Origin: Cynocephalus volans | Lineage: Eukaryota; Chordata; Mammalia; Dermoptera; Cynocephalidae | Length of the DNA: 64,000 nt | NCBI RefSeq assembly: GCF_027409185.1 | Contig: NC_084463.1 | Location: 67,255,852 to 67,319,851, forward strand | Direction of reading: 5' to 3' | Shown: positions 1 to 12,560 of the stretch, one piece after another | How the letters are laid out: every line of letters begins with the position of its first letter | Numbering within the stretch: position 1 is the stretch's first letter | Notes under the pieces: generated by a model | What the model was told of the DNA's origin: nothing | The model's database searches: none | What the model saw: the letters and a program-made list of their open reading frames with translations, nothing else | Made by a program: the position numbers and the translations under genes

Positions 1-429
1 CTGGCATAAGAAAGCACTCAATAAATGTAAACAGTTATTAGGATTACAGAAGCATCCTCACTCCAGTAGTAGTTCAACCAATTTACAAACTTTATCCACT
101 TTCCATGTTAGTGCAAATTTTGTCAAGTAACCCCAAACAATTCTTCTATCTTGGAAAACTATTTCTTTGGTAACCGTCTCCTCATACACTAACCCCCCTC
201 CCCGAAACTCCCTTAATAACTATTGGTAAATGCCTCCCACCCCTTTGCTTATGTTAAATAATATAAAATAAGTTCAAATTGAAGTAACCCAAAGTAACAA
301 TGTAACAGTTTGAAGCCCCACTGCAATTGCGTATGAAAGATGGTGCAACCCATGTCAACACAAATAGTATGAAAAATTTATTATGATTTAAAATCTGAAT
401 AGTATCTTCTAAATAAGTAGATTACTATC

Positions 430-850
430 TACTGATGCATAACAAACCACCCCAAAACTTAAGTGTCTTAGAGCAACAACCATTTATTATTTCTCTCTTT
501 CTGTGAATTGATGGGGGCGTCCTGCTGGTCTTGATTGGACTCACATTTGTAGCTGTAGTCAGCTGTCAGATCAGCTGGAGCTGGGTGATTTAATATGGCC
601 TCACACATATATATCTGAGTATTCAGTGTGGATTGTTGGAACATCGGAGTGGCTGGGCCACTGTCTCCACACAGACTCTCAGTTTGAGCTTCTTCACAGC
701 ATGGAGGTTTCAAAGTACCAAAGAGAGAAAGTGGAAGTTGCAACACCTCTTAAGGCCTTGTTTTGGAAGTCACACAGCAACACTTATTCTGCATTCTATT
801 TATCAAACTCAAGTCCTAGCAGGCCTCATGAGGTCAAGTACAAAGTGTAA
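430..850 (+). mobile_element. Old interspersed repeat, family not named
   Basis: It opens with a repeat-like phrase (cataacaaaccaccccaaaa) that recurs in diverged form at 6040-6065, so both are copies of one old mammalian repeat. Target-site duplications are no longer visible. Confidence 0.5.
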
Positions 851-859
851 CCCATAGGA

Positions 860-2400
860 AGTTCCATATGTACTATGGTCTCACTCAGAGGTGGCCCTGA
901 AGTACAACGGTGAAGGGTAATACTTCCAGGGGCAGAACCTCAAATATCATACCCGGTTGTGTATTGTGCCTAGAAAGAAAGACAGCCAGAATTACAGATT
1001 TACAGATGGGTAGGGACTGATGGTCAGGGAGTTTAAAAACGTGGTTAGAAAACTGGTGACAAGGTCTGAGGAAGAGGTAAAACTGAGCCCCTGATATGGC
1101 ATCATTCCTTAGGGGAACTAGCCAGCTACCTTGTGACATGTTGATTATTTGGAACACTTCATTATGGAAAGGGTAACATTTTGTTCTCACTGGAATTGAC
1201 ACTTTACTCTTCCATGTACACAGTGCTTCTACAAAAACCACCATCTGTGTACTTTCAAAATGCTTTACTCACTGTCACAGTATCCCATATTAACATTGCT
1301 CCTGATCAGAGAACTTGGTTCACAGCAAACACTACACACCAGTGGGCCCATGCTCATTGAATGTACTGATCTTACCTTGTTTCCAATCACCCTGAAGCAA
1401 CTGGCCTAATAGAACAGTGAAATGTCATTTTGGAGTCTCAGTTACAGTTAGACTTCCAGTGATAAATCTTTTCAGACTACAGTGATGTCCTCCATATTGT
1501 AGTAAATGCTCTGAATCAACAACCAATATATGGTGCTATTTCTCACATAGCTAGCATTCATGAGTCTGGGAATCAAGGGGTGGAAATGGAAGTGTCTCCT
1601 AAGTATCACCTTTAATTATCCACATTAAATGATTCCAAAGAAAATTCTGCTGCCTGTCCTTGTACCTTTGGGCTCTGCAGGTATAAAGGCCTTAGTTCCC
1701 ATGGGAGGAATGCTTCCACCAAGGTACACAACAATGGTTCCATTAAAATGGAAGCTTATACTGCCACCTGGCCATTTTGTGCTTCTCATGCCAGTGAACC
1801 AGCATGCAAAAAACAAACCAAAAAAATCAAAAAACAAAGGCAATTTCCGTACTGGCGAGGGTGATTAATCCTGACTATTAAGGAGAAAATGGGTTGTTAC
1901 TACCAATGGGGATAGGGAAAAAAGTGTCTGGAATTCAGGAGATCTTTTGGGGTGACTCTTAGTAATCCCATGTTCTATAAGAAAAGTTAATGAAAAATTA
2001 TAACAACCCAATATAGGCAGAATTGCTAAAGGCCTAGACCCTTCAGAAATGAAGGTTTGGGGCCAGTCCGTGGCTCACTTGGGAGAGTGTGGTGCTGATA
2101 AAGAATTCAAATCCCTATGTAGGGATGGCTGGTTAGCTCACTTTGGAGAGCATAGTGCTGACAACACCAAGTCAAGGGTTGAGATCCCCTTACCAGTCAT
2201 CTCTAAAAAAAAAAAAAGAAAGAAAAGAAAAGAAAACAGAAATGAAGGTTTGGGTCACCACCCAGGCAAGGTGTTTGCTGAAAAAAAAAAAATGGATTGG
2301 CTAGTGGAGGAACAAAGTTAGAAATACCATACCAGCTACAACCCCATAATTAGCTGCAGAAACAAGTAGTATTTTTGAATATTTATCCTACATATCTATA
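860..2400 (+). mobile_element. ERVL (HERV-L type) pol remnant with dUTPase-like segment
   Basis: Plus-strand fragments resemble the 3' part of an ERVL pol gene. There is integrase-like sequence (about 880-1600), then a segment at 1629-1800 with LPPGHFVLLMP, a dUTPase-type motif region found downstream of integrase in ERVL elements. An A-rich insertion at about 1808-1840 and many indels break it. A CYN SINE (2061-2236) is inserted near its end, and retroviral sequence resumes after it to about 2400. No open gene survives. Confidence 0.7.
2061..2236 (+). mobile_element. CYN SINE, dimer
   Basis: Two tRNA-Ile-like units are followed by an A-rich tail. The target-site duplication cagaaatgaaggtttgg flanks it (2044-2060 and 2237-2253). 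It is inserted in the ERVL remnant and so is younger than it. Confidence 0.88.
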
Positions 2401-2479
2401 TACAATTAACCAATTCTTTTTCTTTCTTTTCTCCCTAAATGTAGTTAATATGTATATTAATATATGTGTGTTACTGTGT

Positions 2480-2955
2480 TGATAATGGTGTGGGAGGCTG
2501 AATAATGGTCTCCCCAAAGATGTTCACACCTAATCCCTGTAATCTGTAAATATGCTATGTTACATGGAAAGGAGGAATTAAGATTGCAGATAGGACTAAG
2601 GTTGCCATTCAGCTGACTTTGACATAGGGAGATTATCCTGATGGGACCAAGGTAATCACAAGGGTCCATATAAAAGGGAGGTAGTGGCAGAGTGATGGGA
2701 TGTGAGAAAGACTTGACAGATCACTGCCAGCTTTGAAGATAGAAAGGGGCCATGATATGGGCAACTTGGAGAAGTGGGAAAAGTGGGAAAAGGTCCAAAA
2801 ACAAATTCTTCCCTAGAACCTGCAGAAAGAACACAGCCATGCTGACACCTTGATTTTAGCCCAAAGAAACCCATTTTAGACTTCTGATCTCCAGAACCAT
2901 AAGATAATAAATTTTTGTTGTTCAAAGCACCAAGTTTGTGGCGATTTTACAAGTG
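2480..2955 (+). mobile_element. Old LTR-like repeat
   Basis: This is a diverged copy of a widespread mammalian LTR-like repeat (aggctgaataatggtctcc ... gataataaatttttgttg). It contains a poly(A) signal-like AATAAA near 2907. It lies just beyond the ERVL remnant but need not belong to it. I cannot fix its family. Confidence 0.55.
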
Positions 2956-2959
2956 CTTA

Positions 2960-3780
2960 ACATTATATCTAGTATTTAAGTTACAAGATGTCAAAGGCAG
3001 AGTATGGCTCACCAATAAGAAGAATAAAAATGACTGGAAGATGGATAAATTTACTTCTGGGAAAGGAGTACATATATTTTGGCCTATATGAGGAATAACT
3101 GCATCATGTTTGGTGGGAGCCTGATTTTAATACTGACTTTATTTGGAAGTTAAATATGGTTAAAAGAGGTGTGTATGGATTCCAAGGTGACAGTGGGTGA
3201 ACTCTGCTGGATTATTCTACTGTCAATTTGATCAAGCAGGACAAATACAAAGAAAATGACATGTAGGCATATTATAGTCAAAACTGCTGAAAACAAAAGA
3301 CAAAGGTAATTTAAAAGCAGCCAGAGAATTAAAAATACATTACTTTCAGGGGAGAAAGAGTAAAACTTATTCCTGACTTTTATTAGAAACTATGGAAGCC
3401 AGAATAGAATGGAATGCCATCTTTAAGGTACTGCAGGGAAGAAAACCCAACAACGTGCCAACCTATCTTTCTATGAAAGATGATAATATTCTTTGAAAAT
3501 AAGAGTGAAATAAAAATGTAATTTTTCATAGAAGGCCTGTCCTTTAAGAAATACACCAAGGAATACTCCAGGGAATTCTTGAATTGGCAGGAAATTAATA
3601 CCACAGGGAAGCACAGAACTGCAGCAAAGAAGGAAGAGTCCTGGAAAGGGTAAATATCTGGATAAATAAAAGTGAATACTAAAATTAAAGAAGACATAAA
3701 TAAATCAAAATACATCATGGATCAGAAGGCTTAATATTGTTGGAGTGACAATATTACCCAAAGCAGATTCAATGCAATAC
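2960..3780 (+). mobile_element. Ancient L1-like 3' sequence
   Basis: A-rich plus-strand sequence includes the phrase typical of the 3' region of old L1M or HAL1 elements (ggaaactatggaagccagaa-like text near 3388 and the following 200 bases). No open frame is present. Confidence 0.45.
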
Positions 3781-5820
3781 TACAGATTAAATGCAATCCC
3801 TATCCAAAATCCCAATGGCATTTTTGGCATAAATAAAATTCCATTCTAAAATTCATGTGGAATTTCAAGAATTCCTGAATAGTCAAAACAATTTTGAAAA
3901 AGAATTTAAAAAGTGAAAAAGTATGAGTTGGAAGAGTCACTTCCTGATTTTAAAACTTACTACAAAGCTACAATAATCAAAACAGTTTGGTATCATAAGA
4001 AGGACAGACATATAGATCAATGAAATAGAACAGAGCACCCAAAAATAAATTCTTACATATATAACCAGTTGAGTTTCAATGACGGTACTAAAACCATTCA
4101 ATGGGGGGGGAGGGGAGGAAGAGCAGTATTTTCAATTAATCGTGCTGTGAAAACTATATATCCACATACAAAAGACTGAAATTAGGCCATTAACTCACAT
4201 AGTATACAAACATTAATTCAAACTGGATCAAAGACCTAAACATAAGAGTTAAAATCATAAAACTCTTAGAAGAAAATATAAGGGAAAAGCTCCATGACAT
4301 TGGATTTGGCAATGATTTCTTGGATATGATACCAAAAGCACAAGCAACACAAGAAACAAAAATATAACCTGGACTACCTCAAAATTAAAAACTTTTGTGC
4401 ATCAAAGGATACTGTCAAGAGAGTGAAAAGGCAATCCCCAGAATGGGAAAAAAAATATTTAAGGAGATATTTGGTAAGGAATTAATATCCAAAATATGTA
4501 AAGAACTACTATCTCAACAACAACAATGACAACAAAAACAAAACAAACAACTCAATTCAAAAAAGAGCAAAGGTCTTGAATACACATTTCTCCAAAGAAG
4601 ACTTACAAATGGTGAGTAAGTACGTGAAAAGATGCTCAATATCAGCAGTCCTTAGGGAAATTAAAATCAAAACCACAATGAGATACCACTTAACATCCAT
4701 TAGGATGGTGGTTATCAAAAAATTAAAATATAACAAGCATTGGCAGGGGTATAGAGAATTGGAAAACTTGTGCATTGCTGGTGGGAATATAAAATGGCAT
4801 AGTCACAGATAGAGTTTGGATGTACTGTACTCCCAGAACTCATATGGAAATTTGATTCCCAGTGTGGCAGTTTGAATCACGGGGGTTCCCTCATGAATGG
4901 ATTAATGCTCTCCCTAGGTGGGGGGAGTAATTAGTGAGGTCTCGCTCTGTTAGGTCCCGCAAGAGCTGGTTGTTTAAAAGACCCTGGCACCTCTCCTTCT
5001 CTCTCTTGCTTCCTCTCACCATGTGATCTGCTTGTACCCGTTGGCTGTCTGCCACTTTCCGCCATGAGTAGAAGCAACCTGAGGTCTGTGCCAAATGCCG
5101 CTGTTCCAGAATTGTAAGTCAAATAAACCTCTATTCTTTATAAATTAACCAGTTTCACGTATCCTGTTATAGTAACACAAAAGGACAAATACAGCCACTA
5201 TGGAAAATTGTTTGGCAGTTCCTCACAAAGTTAAACATAGAATTATAATATGATCCAGCAATTCTACTTTTAGACATATACCCAAAAGAACTGAAAACAA
5301 TGACTCAAAGAGACATTTGCACACCAATTTTCATAGCAGCATTATTAACAATAGCCGAAAGGTAGAAACAATCCAAATGTCCATTAACAGATGAATGAAT
5401 AAACAAAATGTGATATATACATACAATGGAATATTATCCACCCCTAAGAAAGAAGGAAATTCTGATACAGGCTATAAATTGGACAAACCTTGAAAACTTT
5501 ATGTTAAATGAAATAAGCCAGACACAAAAAGACAAATCCAATTATACAAGGTACCTAAAATAGGGAAATTCATAGAGACAGAAATTAGAATAGAGGTTAT
5601 CAGGGTCTGGGTGTAGGCAGTTATTATTTAAGGGGTACAGAGGTTCTTTTAGGAATGATTAAAAAGTTCTGGAAACTGATATTGGTGATGGGTGTACAAC
5701 ATGATGAATGCACTTAATGTCACTCAATTACATACCTAAAAATGATTAAAATGGTAATTTTATGTTATGTATATTTTACCACAATAAAAGAAGTCAACAT
5801 CTACTGTTTAAAACAAGAAT
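3780..5820 (+). mobile_element. L1 ORF2 3' half and tail, split by a MaLR LTR
   Basis: Plus-strand L1 ORF2 text runs from 3780 to about 4810 and resumes at about 5192 (gccactatggaaaattgttt), ending in an A-rich tail near 5810. It is full of stops. The interruption is the LTR at 4811-5190. Confidence 0.85.
4811..5190 (+). mobile_element. Solo MaLR LTR (MST-type)
   Basis: The sequence follows the MST/THE1-type LTR pattern: tcatgaatggattaatgc, a tctcgctctgttag phrase, agagctggttgtttaaaaga, ctccttctctctcttgc, cgccatga and a poly(A) signal AATAAA near 5123. It is inserted within an L1 and no internal region is present. Confidence 0.8.
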
Positions 5821-6027
5821 AGTAATGTCTTCTGTTATTTCATAGTGTAAGTGAAATATCTGACAACAACACCGCAAAGGAGAAAGGGAACAAAGGGAGT
5901 TAGCCTGTTATGAGATTCTTGCATTGTCGGGCAAGGGTAGAAGTACTAACTTAAGGTGGACACTATTATTCAAGAATAAATATTGTAAACTCTAGGGTAA
6001 CCCAGTAAAAGAATGTGTAACTGGTCT

Positions 6028-6261
6028 AGTTATTTATTGCTGTGTAGCAAGCTACCCCAAAACTTAGTGGTGTCAAATAATCTCCATTTAATCACACTCA
6101 CAATTATGGATTATGAATTCTTATAGGGCATAGTAGGTAAGTCTTGTCTTACTTCCAGGATGACTGAGGATTCAGCAGAGATGGCTTGAACAACTGGGAT
6201 GGCTGGGATAGCTCAATGGGAGCCCTATTTCAGAAACCTCAACTCTACTGAAGAGGCAGTC
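6028..6261 (+). mobile_element. Old repeat fragment beside an inverted L1
   Basis: The start matches the repeat at 430-850 (tgtagcaagctaccccaaaa). Its end (6183-6261) is duplicated in inverted orientation inside the neighbouring L1, at about 6955-7034. Confidence 0.45.
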
Positions 6262-7380
6262 TTTTCCCCAACATATGTTCTTGTTACCTTTGTCAAAGAT
6301 CAGTTGGTTGTACAAGGGTGAATTTCTCGGTTCTCTATTATGTTCCATTGGTCTGAGTGTCTGTTTTTATGCCAGCACCATGCTGTTTCGCTTACTAAAG
6401 CTTTGTAGTATAATTTGAATTCAGGTAGTGTTATGTTTCTGGCTTTATCATTTTTTTGCTCAGGGTAGCTTTGGCTGTTCAGGGCTTTTGTTGTTCCACA
6501 TGAATGTTAGGATTGTTTTTTCTATTTCTGTGAAGAATGTCATTGGTATTTCGATGAGGATTGCTTTGAATCTGTAGACTGCTTCGGGTAGTATGGATAT
6601 TTTCACAATGTTAATTCTTCCAATCCAAGAACATGGAATGTCTGTCCATTTTTTATTTCCTCTTTAATTTCTTTCAACAGTGATTTGTAGTTCTTGTTGT
6701 AAAGTTCTTTCACCTCTTTGGTTAAATTGATTCCTAGGTATTTTGGGGCTTTTTGGTGACTATTGTAAATGGACTTGCTTTCTTGATTTCTTTTTCTGCT
6801 GTTCATTGGAGTATAAAAACTCTACTGATTTTTGTGTGATTTTGTATCCTGCAACTTTACTGAAATTGTTTATAAACTCTTAAGAGTTTTTTTTGTAGCA
6901 TCTGATCTTTGACAAACACACCAAGAACATACGTTGGGGAAAAGACTGCCTCTTCAATAGAATTGAGGTTTCTGATGTAGGGCCCCCATTGAGCTGTCCT
7001 AGCCGTTCCCAGTTGTTCAAGCCATCTCAGTTGGATCCTTAGCTTGTCTATATATAGGGTCATGTCATCTGCGAACAGGAACAATTTGATTTCATCTTTT
7101 CCAGTCTGGATGCCCTTTATTTTTTTTCTCTTGCCTGACTTCTCTGGCTAGTACTTCCAATACTATGTTAATTAGGAGTGGTGAGAGTACACATCCTTGT
7201 CTTGTTCCTTTCTTAAAGCTTTTCCTCCTTCAGGATGATATTGGCAGTGGGTTTGTCTTATATGGCTTCTTTTGTGTTGAGATACTTTCCTTCTACCCTA
7301 ATTTGCTGAGACTCCTTATCATGAAGTGATGTTGAATTTTTTCAAATGCTTCTGTGTGTACTGAGGCAATCATATGGTGG
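6262..7380 (-). mobile_element. L1 ORF2 fragment, inverted segment
   Basis: The minus strand reads L1 reverse-transcriptase text, with FLFADDMTLYID at about 7040-7084 being the catalytic F/YADD motif, and downstream ORF2 towards lower coordinates. At about 7380 the orientation switches to plus, which fits a twin-primed (5' inverted) L1 insertion. About 130 bp at 6897-7034 are foreign to L1 order. Confidence 0.8.
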
Positions 7381-8600
7381 ACATTTATATGTAGAAGAAT
7401 GAAAATAGACTTGTTCCTCTCGCCATATACCAAAATCAACTCAAAATGGATTAAAGACTTAAATATACATCCTGAAAGTATAAAACTCCTGAAAGAAAAC
7501 AAAGGAGAAATACTTCAGGAAGTAGGACTGGGCAAAGACTTTATGAATATGATCCCAAAAGCACAGGCAACCAAAGGAAAAATAAACAAATGGGATTATA
7601 TCAAACTAAAAAGCTTCTGCACAGCAAAAGAAACAACAGAATGAAAAGACAACCTACATACAGAGTAGGAGAAAATATTTGCAAACTATGCATCCAACAA
7701 AGGATTAATATCCAGAATATTCAAGGAACTCAAACAACTTAATAATAAAAAACAAATAATCCAACTAAAACATGGGCAAAGGAGCTGAATAGGCATTTCT
7801 CAAAGGAAGATATACAAATGACCAACAGACACATGAAAAAATGCTCAGCATCACTCAGCATCTAGGAAATGCAAATCAAAACCACACTGACATATCATCT
7901 CACCCATTTAGACTGGCTATTATCAAAAAGACAGAGAATAACAAATGCTAGCGAGGATGCAGAGAAAGGGGAAGCCTGCTACACTGTTGGTGGGACTGTA
8001 AATTGGTGCCATTATGGAAAATGGTACAGTTTCTTCAAACAACTACAGACAGAACTGCCATTTGGTCCAGAAATTCCACTGCTGGGTATAAACCGAAAGA
8101 AATGGAAATCATCATATTGAAGAGATACCTGCACTCCCATGTTTACCAAAGCTCTATTTATAATAGCCAAGAGTTGGAACCAACCTAAATGTCCATTGAC
8201 AGATGACTGAATAAGGTAAATGTGCTATATCTATGCAATGGAATACTATTCTGCCATAAAAAAGAATGAAATTCTGCCACTTGCAGCAACATGGATGAAT
8301 TTAGAGAAAATTATGTTAAGTGAAGTAAGCTAGGCACAGAAAGAAATAGTGCATGACCTCACTCATAAGTGGGAGCTAAAAAATAAATAAAAGAAAGGAA
8401 GAAAGAAAGATACAACAATCACAATAATACACTGAACTTTCAAAAGGAGAGAACAGAACTGAGGTTACCAGGGGTGGGATAGGGAGAAGAGAAGGGTTGG
8501 AGGTAAGGGAAGAATTGGTAAAGGGCCACAAAAAACAATTACATTGTATAATGTTGAATATACTAATTACCCTGATTTGAGTATCATATATTGTATACAG
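7381..8600 (+). mobile_element. L1 ORF2 end and 3' region
   Basis: This continues the preceding L1 in plus orientation: ORF2 C-terminal coding text (aaatggattaaagacttaaa), then the 3' UTR phrase gtgggagctaaaaaataaat near 8371. It is disrupted by stops and ends at a CYN SINE insertion. Confidence 0.85.
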
Positions 8601-8786
8601 GTTTTTGTTTGTTTGTTTGTTTGTTTGTTTTTAAAGATGACGGGTAAGGGGATCTCAACCCTTGGCTTGGTGTTGTCAGCACCACGCTCAGCCAGTGAGC
8701 TAACCAGCCATCCCTATATAGGATCTGAACCCGTGGCCTTGGTGTTATCAGCACCACACTCTCCCGAGTGAGCCACAGGCCAGCCC
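8601..8786 (-). mobile_element. CYN SINE, dimer
   Basis: The element lies on the minus strand, with its tail as (gttt)n at the low-coordinate end and two tRNA-like units. Flanks ttgtatacag and ttgcatacag are the target-site duplication. It sits in an L1 3' end. Confidence 0.88.
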
Positions 8787-8904
8787 TTGCATACAGTTTT
8801 TGATAGGACTGCTTTTGCTGCATCCCATAAATTTTATTATACTGTGTTTCCATTTTTGTTTGTCTAAAGATTTCCCTTTAAAAGTCACATATGACAAGCC
8901 CACA

Positions 8905-10165
8905 GCTGAATAATACTCGACAGTGAAAAGTTGAAAGCTTTTCCTCTAAGATCAGGAACAAGACAAGGATGCCCACTCTCACCACTTCTATTCAACATAG
9001 CATTGGAAGTCTTAGCCAGAGAGATTAGACAAAGGAAGAAATAAAAGATATCCACCCTGGAAAGGAAGAAGTTACATTGTCTCTTTTTGCAGACAACATG
9101 ATTTTATATATACAGAACCCTAAACACTCCACCAAAAAAACTTAGATAACTAGTAAATAACTAAATAATTAAATAACTAGTAAAGTTTAATTAGACCCTT
9201 ATCTCACACTACATACAAAATTCAACTCAAAATACATTAAAGAGTTAAATGTAAGACCTGAAACTGTAAAACTAGTGGAAGAAAACATGGGGGAAAATCT
9301 CCATGACACTGGTCTGAACAATGATTTTTTGGATATGACCCCAAAACACAGGTGACAAAAGCAGAAATAGACAAATGAGATTACATTAAATTAAAAAGCT
9401 TCTGCACAGACAAGGAAATAATCAACAAAATGAAGAAAATACCTATGAAATTGGAGAAATTATTTAGAAATCATATATCAGATAAGGGGTTGATATCCAA
9501 AATATATAAGGAACTCAACTCAATAGCAAAAACCCAAGAACCCGATTAAAAAATGGGCAAAGGACTTCAATAGACATTTCTCAAAAGAAGACATACAAAT
9601 GGCCAACAGGATATAAAAATTGGCCAACATCACTAATCATCAGAAAAATGCAAATTAAAACCATAATGAGATATCAGACCTGTTAAAATGGCTATTATCA
9701 AAAGACAAAAGATATGTGCATGTTGGCAAGGATGTAGAGAAAAGGGAAACCTTGCCCACTGTTGATGGGAATGTAAATTAGCACAGCCACTATGGAAAAC
9801 AGAATGAAGTTTCCTCAAAAACTAAAAACAGAACTATATAATGCAGCAATCCCACTACTGGGTGTATATCCAAAGAAAATAAAATCAGTATGTCAAAGAG
9901 ATATTTATATTCTCATGCTCATTGCAGCATCATTCACAACAGCCAAGATATGAAATCAACCTAGGTGTACATCAACAGATGAATAGATAAAGTAAATGTG
10001 GAATATATACACAATGGAATACTATTTAGCCTTACAAAAGAAAGAAATTCTATCATTGCAACAACATGGATGAACCTGGAGGACATTATGTTAAGTAAAA
10101 TAAGCCAGGCACAGGAAGACAAATACCACATGATCTCACTTACATGTGGAAACTAAAAAAGTTTC
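8905..10165 (+). mobile_element. L1 ORF2 RT-to-3' end fragment
   Basis: It starts in the RT region (acaagacaaggatgcccact at about 8960) and runs to the 3' UTR phrase near 10140. It has frame breaks throughout and ends in older L1 sequence. Confidence 0.85.
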
Positions 10166-12560
10166 TGGGCCATAAAGCAGGTTTCAACAAATTTCAAATT
10201 ATTAAAATCATACAAAGTATATACTCTGGCCTCAGTAAAATTAAACCAGAAAGCAATAACAAAAATAATTGAAAACTCCTAAATATTTGATAATTAAACA
10301 ACATAGTTATAAATAAACCATGGGTCAAAAAAATCACAGTGGAAATTTTAAAATATTTTTAACTAAAAGGTAATAAATATCAAAACCTGTGGGTAACTTT
10401 AAAGGAATGTTCAGAGGGAACTTAATAGCTTTAAATGCATATATTATAAAATAATAAAATTGAAAATCTAAGATCTAGTTTTCCACCTCAAGAAGTTTGA
10501 AAAAAACCGGAAAATCATACCCCCCAAAAAGTTGAAGGAAAAAACAATAAAGATTGGAAATCAATGAAATAGAAACTAGAAGCAAAATAGAGAAAGCCAA
10601 CAAAGCCAAAGGGCAGCTTTTAAAAAAGATTAATAAAATTGATAACCCCCTAGTAAGATATATGTAGACAAATGGAGAGAAAACACATATTAGCAATACC
10701 ATTATAGATCTTATAGACATTAAAAGGATAAAGAGGGAAAATTGTAAACAATTTTATGCCAATAAATTTGACAATTTAGATGAAACAGACAAATTCCTTG
10801 AAAAAGTAATTTACCAAAATGGGCACAAGAAGAACTACACACCTGAATCTTCCTACATTATTAGAGAAATGGGATCTATAGTTTAAAACCCTTCCACAAA
10901 GAAAACTCCTAGTTTGGATGGCTTTGCTAATATATTCTTCCAAACATTTATAGAAGAAATAATACCAATCATACAAATTCTTGCAGATAATGAAAAAGAA
11001 GAAATATTTCCTAACTCCTTTTATGAGGCCAACATAACCTTGATATCAAAACCTGTCAAGGACATTACAAAAAAAAAAAAGGAGGGAAAAATTACATCCA
11101 TAAACAATTAGGCAAAAATCCCAAACAAAAGTTTAGCAGATCAAATCCAGGATATATCAAAATGGTAACACATGATGGTAAAGTGGAGTTTATTCAAGCA
11201 ATGAAAGTTTGTTCAACATTTGAATATCAATCAACGTAATTTTCCATACAAAGAGAATGAAGAAGAAGACCAAATGATCATCTAGCAGATGCAGCAAAAA
11301 CATTTGATAAAATTCAACACCCACAATTTTCATAATAAAAAAAATCTCAGCAAACCAGAAATAAGATTAACTTTCTCAAGCTGATGATGAGTTTCTACAA
11401 AAAACTATAGGTAACACCTTAGCTAATGGTGAAACATTACATGCCTCTTGCTATGTTCAGGAAAAAGATAAGAATGTACATTATTACCATTTTTATTCAA
11501 CATTGTGCTGGAGGATCTAGTCAGTCTAATAAAGCAAGAAAAATATGAAAGGTATAAAGTTTACAAAGGAAAAATAAAACTGTCATCATTCAATGACAAC
11601 TTGGTTAAGTAGACAATCCAAAGGAATCTATTAAAAAAATTAGAAGGAATAAATTGATACTAAATCAGAATATAAAATTAAATTACATTCCTACACATTT
11701 GAAATAAATAATTAGAAAATAAAATCTAAAAAATAATATCACTTACAGTAGTATCAAAAAAAGTCAAATACCTAGAAATCAAATGAAAGATATGTAAGAC
11801 TTCTACACTGCAAACTACAAAACATTTTGTAGAGAAATTAAAAATCTAAAGAAAGTATATCATGTTCATGAAAATTCAATATAGCAAGATGTCAGTTCTC
11901 CCTAAATTGATCTAATTCAATGTAATCCCAATTACAATCTCAAAAAATTGTAAAAATTGATAAGTTGATTTTAATATTCATGTGAAATGGAAAAACCTTA
12001 GAATAGCTATGATAATACTGAAGAACAAAGTTGGAGGACTATACTATCATATGTCCACACTTACTATATAGGAAGTAATATAGACAATATAGACAAAATA
12101 CATCAATGCAACAGAACAGAGACTATAAAAACACTTCACATATATGATTACATGATTTAAACAATGACACCTCTGCAATTTATTGTGAAAAGGATGATGT
12201 TTTCAACAAAGGTACTTGATCAGTTGGAGATCCACAAAGAAAAAAATGAACTTTGTTCATACTTCTCAACATACACAAAAATTAAATTGAAATGGATACT
12301 AGATTTCAATCTGAAACTAAAGCAATTAAACCTCTAGGAAGAACATAAGGAAAATATCGTCTGAATTTGGTTACATAAATTTCTCAACAGTACACAGTAA
12401 GTACTAACCATAAAGAAAAAGAAACAAATTGGACTTTATTAAAATTAAATATACTTCTCTTTATCAAAAAACACCTTTAAGAGAGCAATGAGGCCAGCCT
12501 GGGAGAAGATATTTGCAATACATACATTCAATAAAGGACTTGCATTCAGGATATATGAAG
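10166..12560 (+). mobile_element. Old L1M ORF2 fragment
   Basis: About 2.4 kb of diverged L1 ORF2 in plus orientation runs from the endonuclease-RT linker through RT to the C-terminus, with many indels and stops. Its greater divergence than 8905-10165 marks it as an older insertion. Confidence 0.8.

Noticed and set aside
885-1244. Minus-strand open frame of 119 codons
   Set aside because: Antisense to the ERVL pol remnant; no recognisable product.
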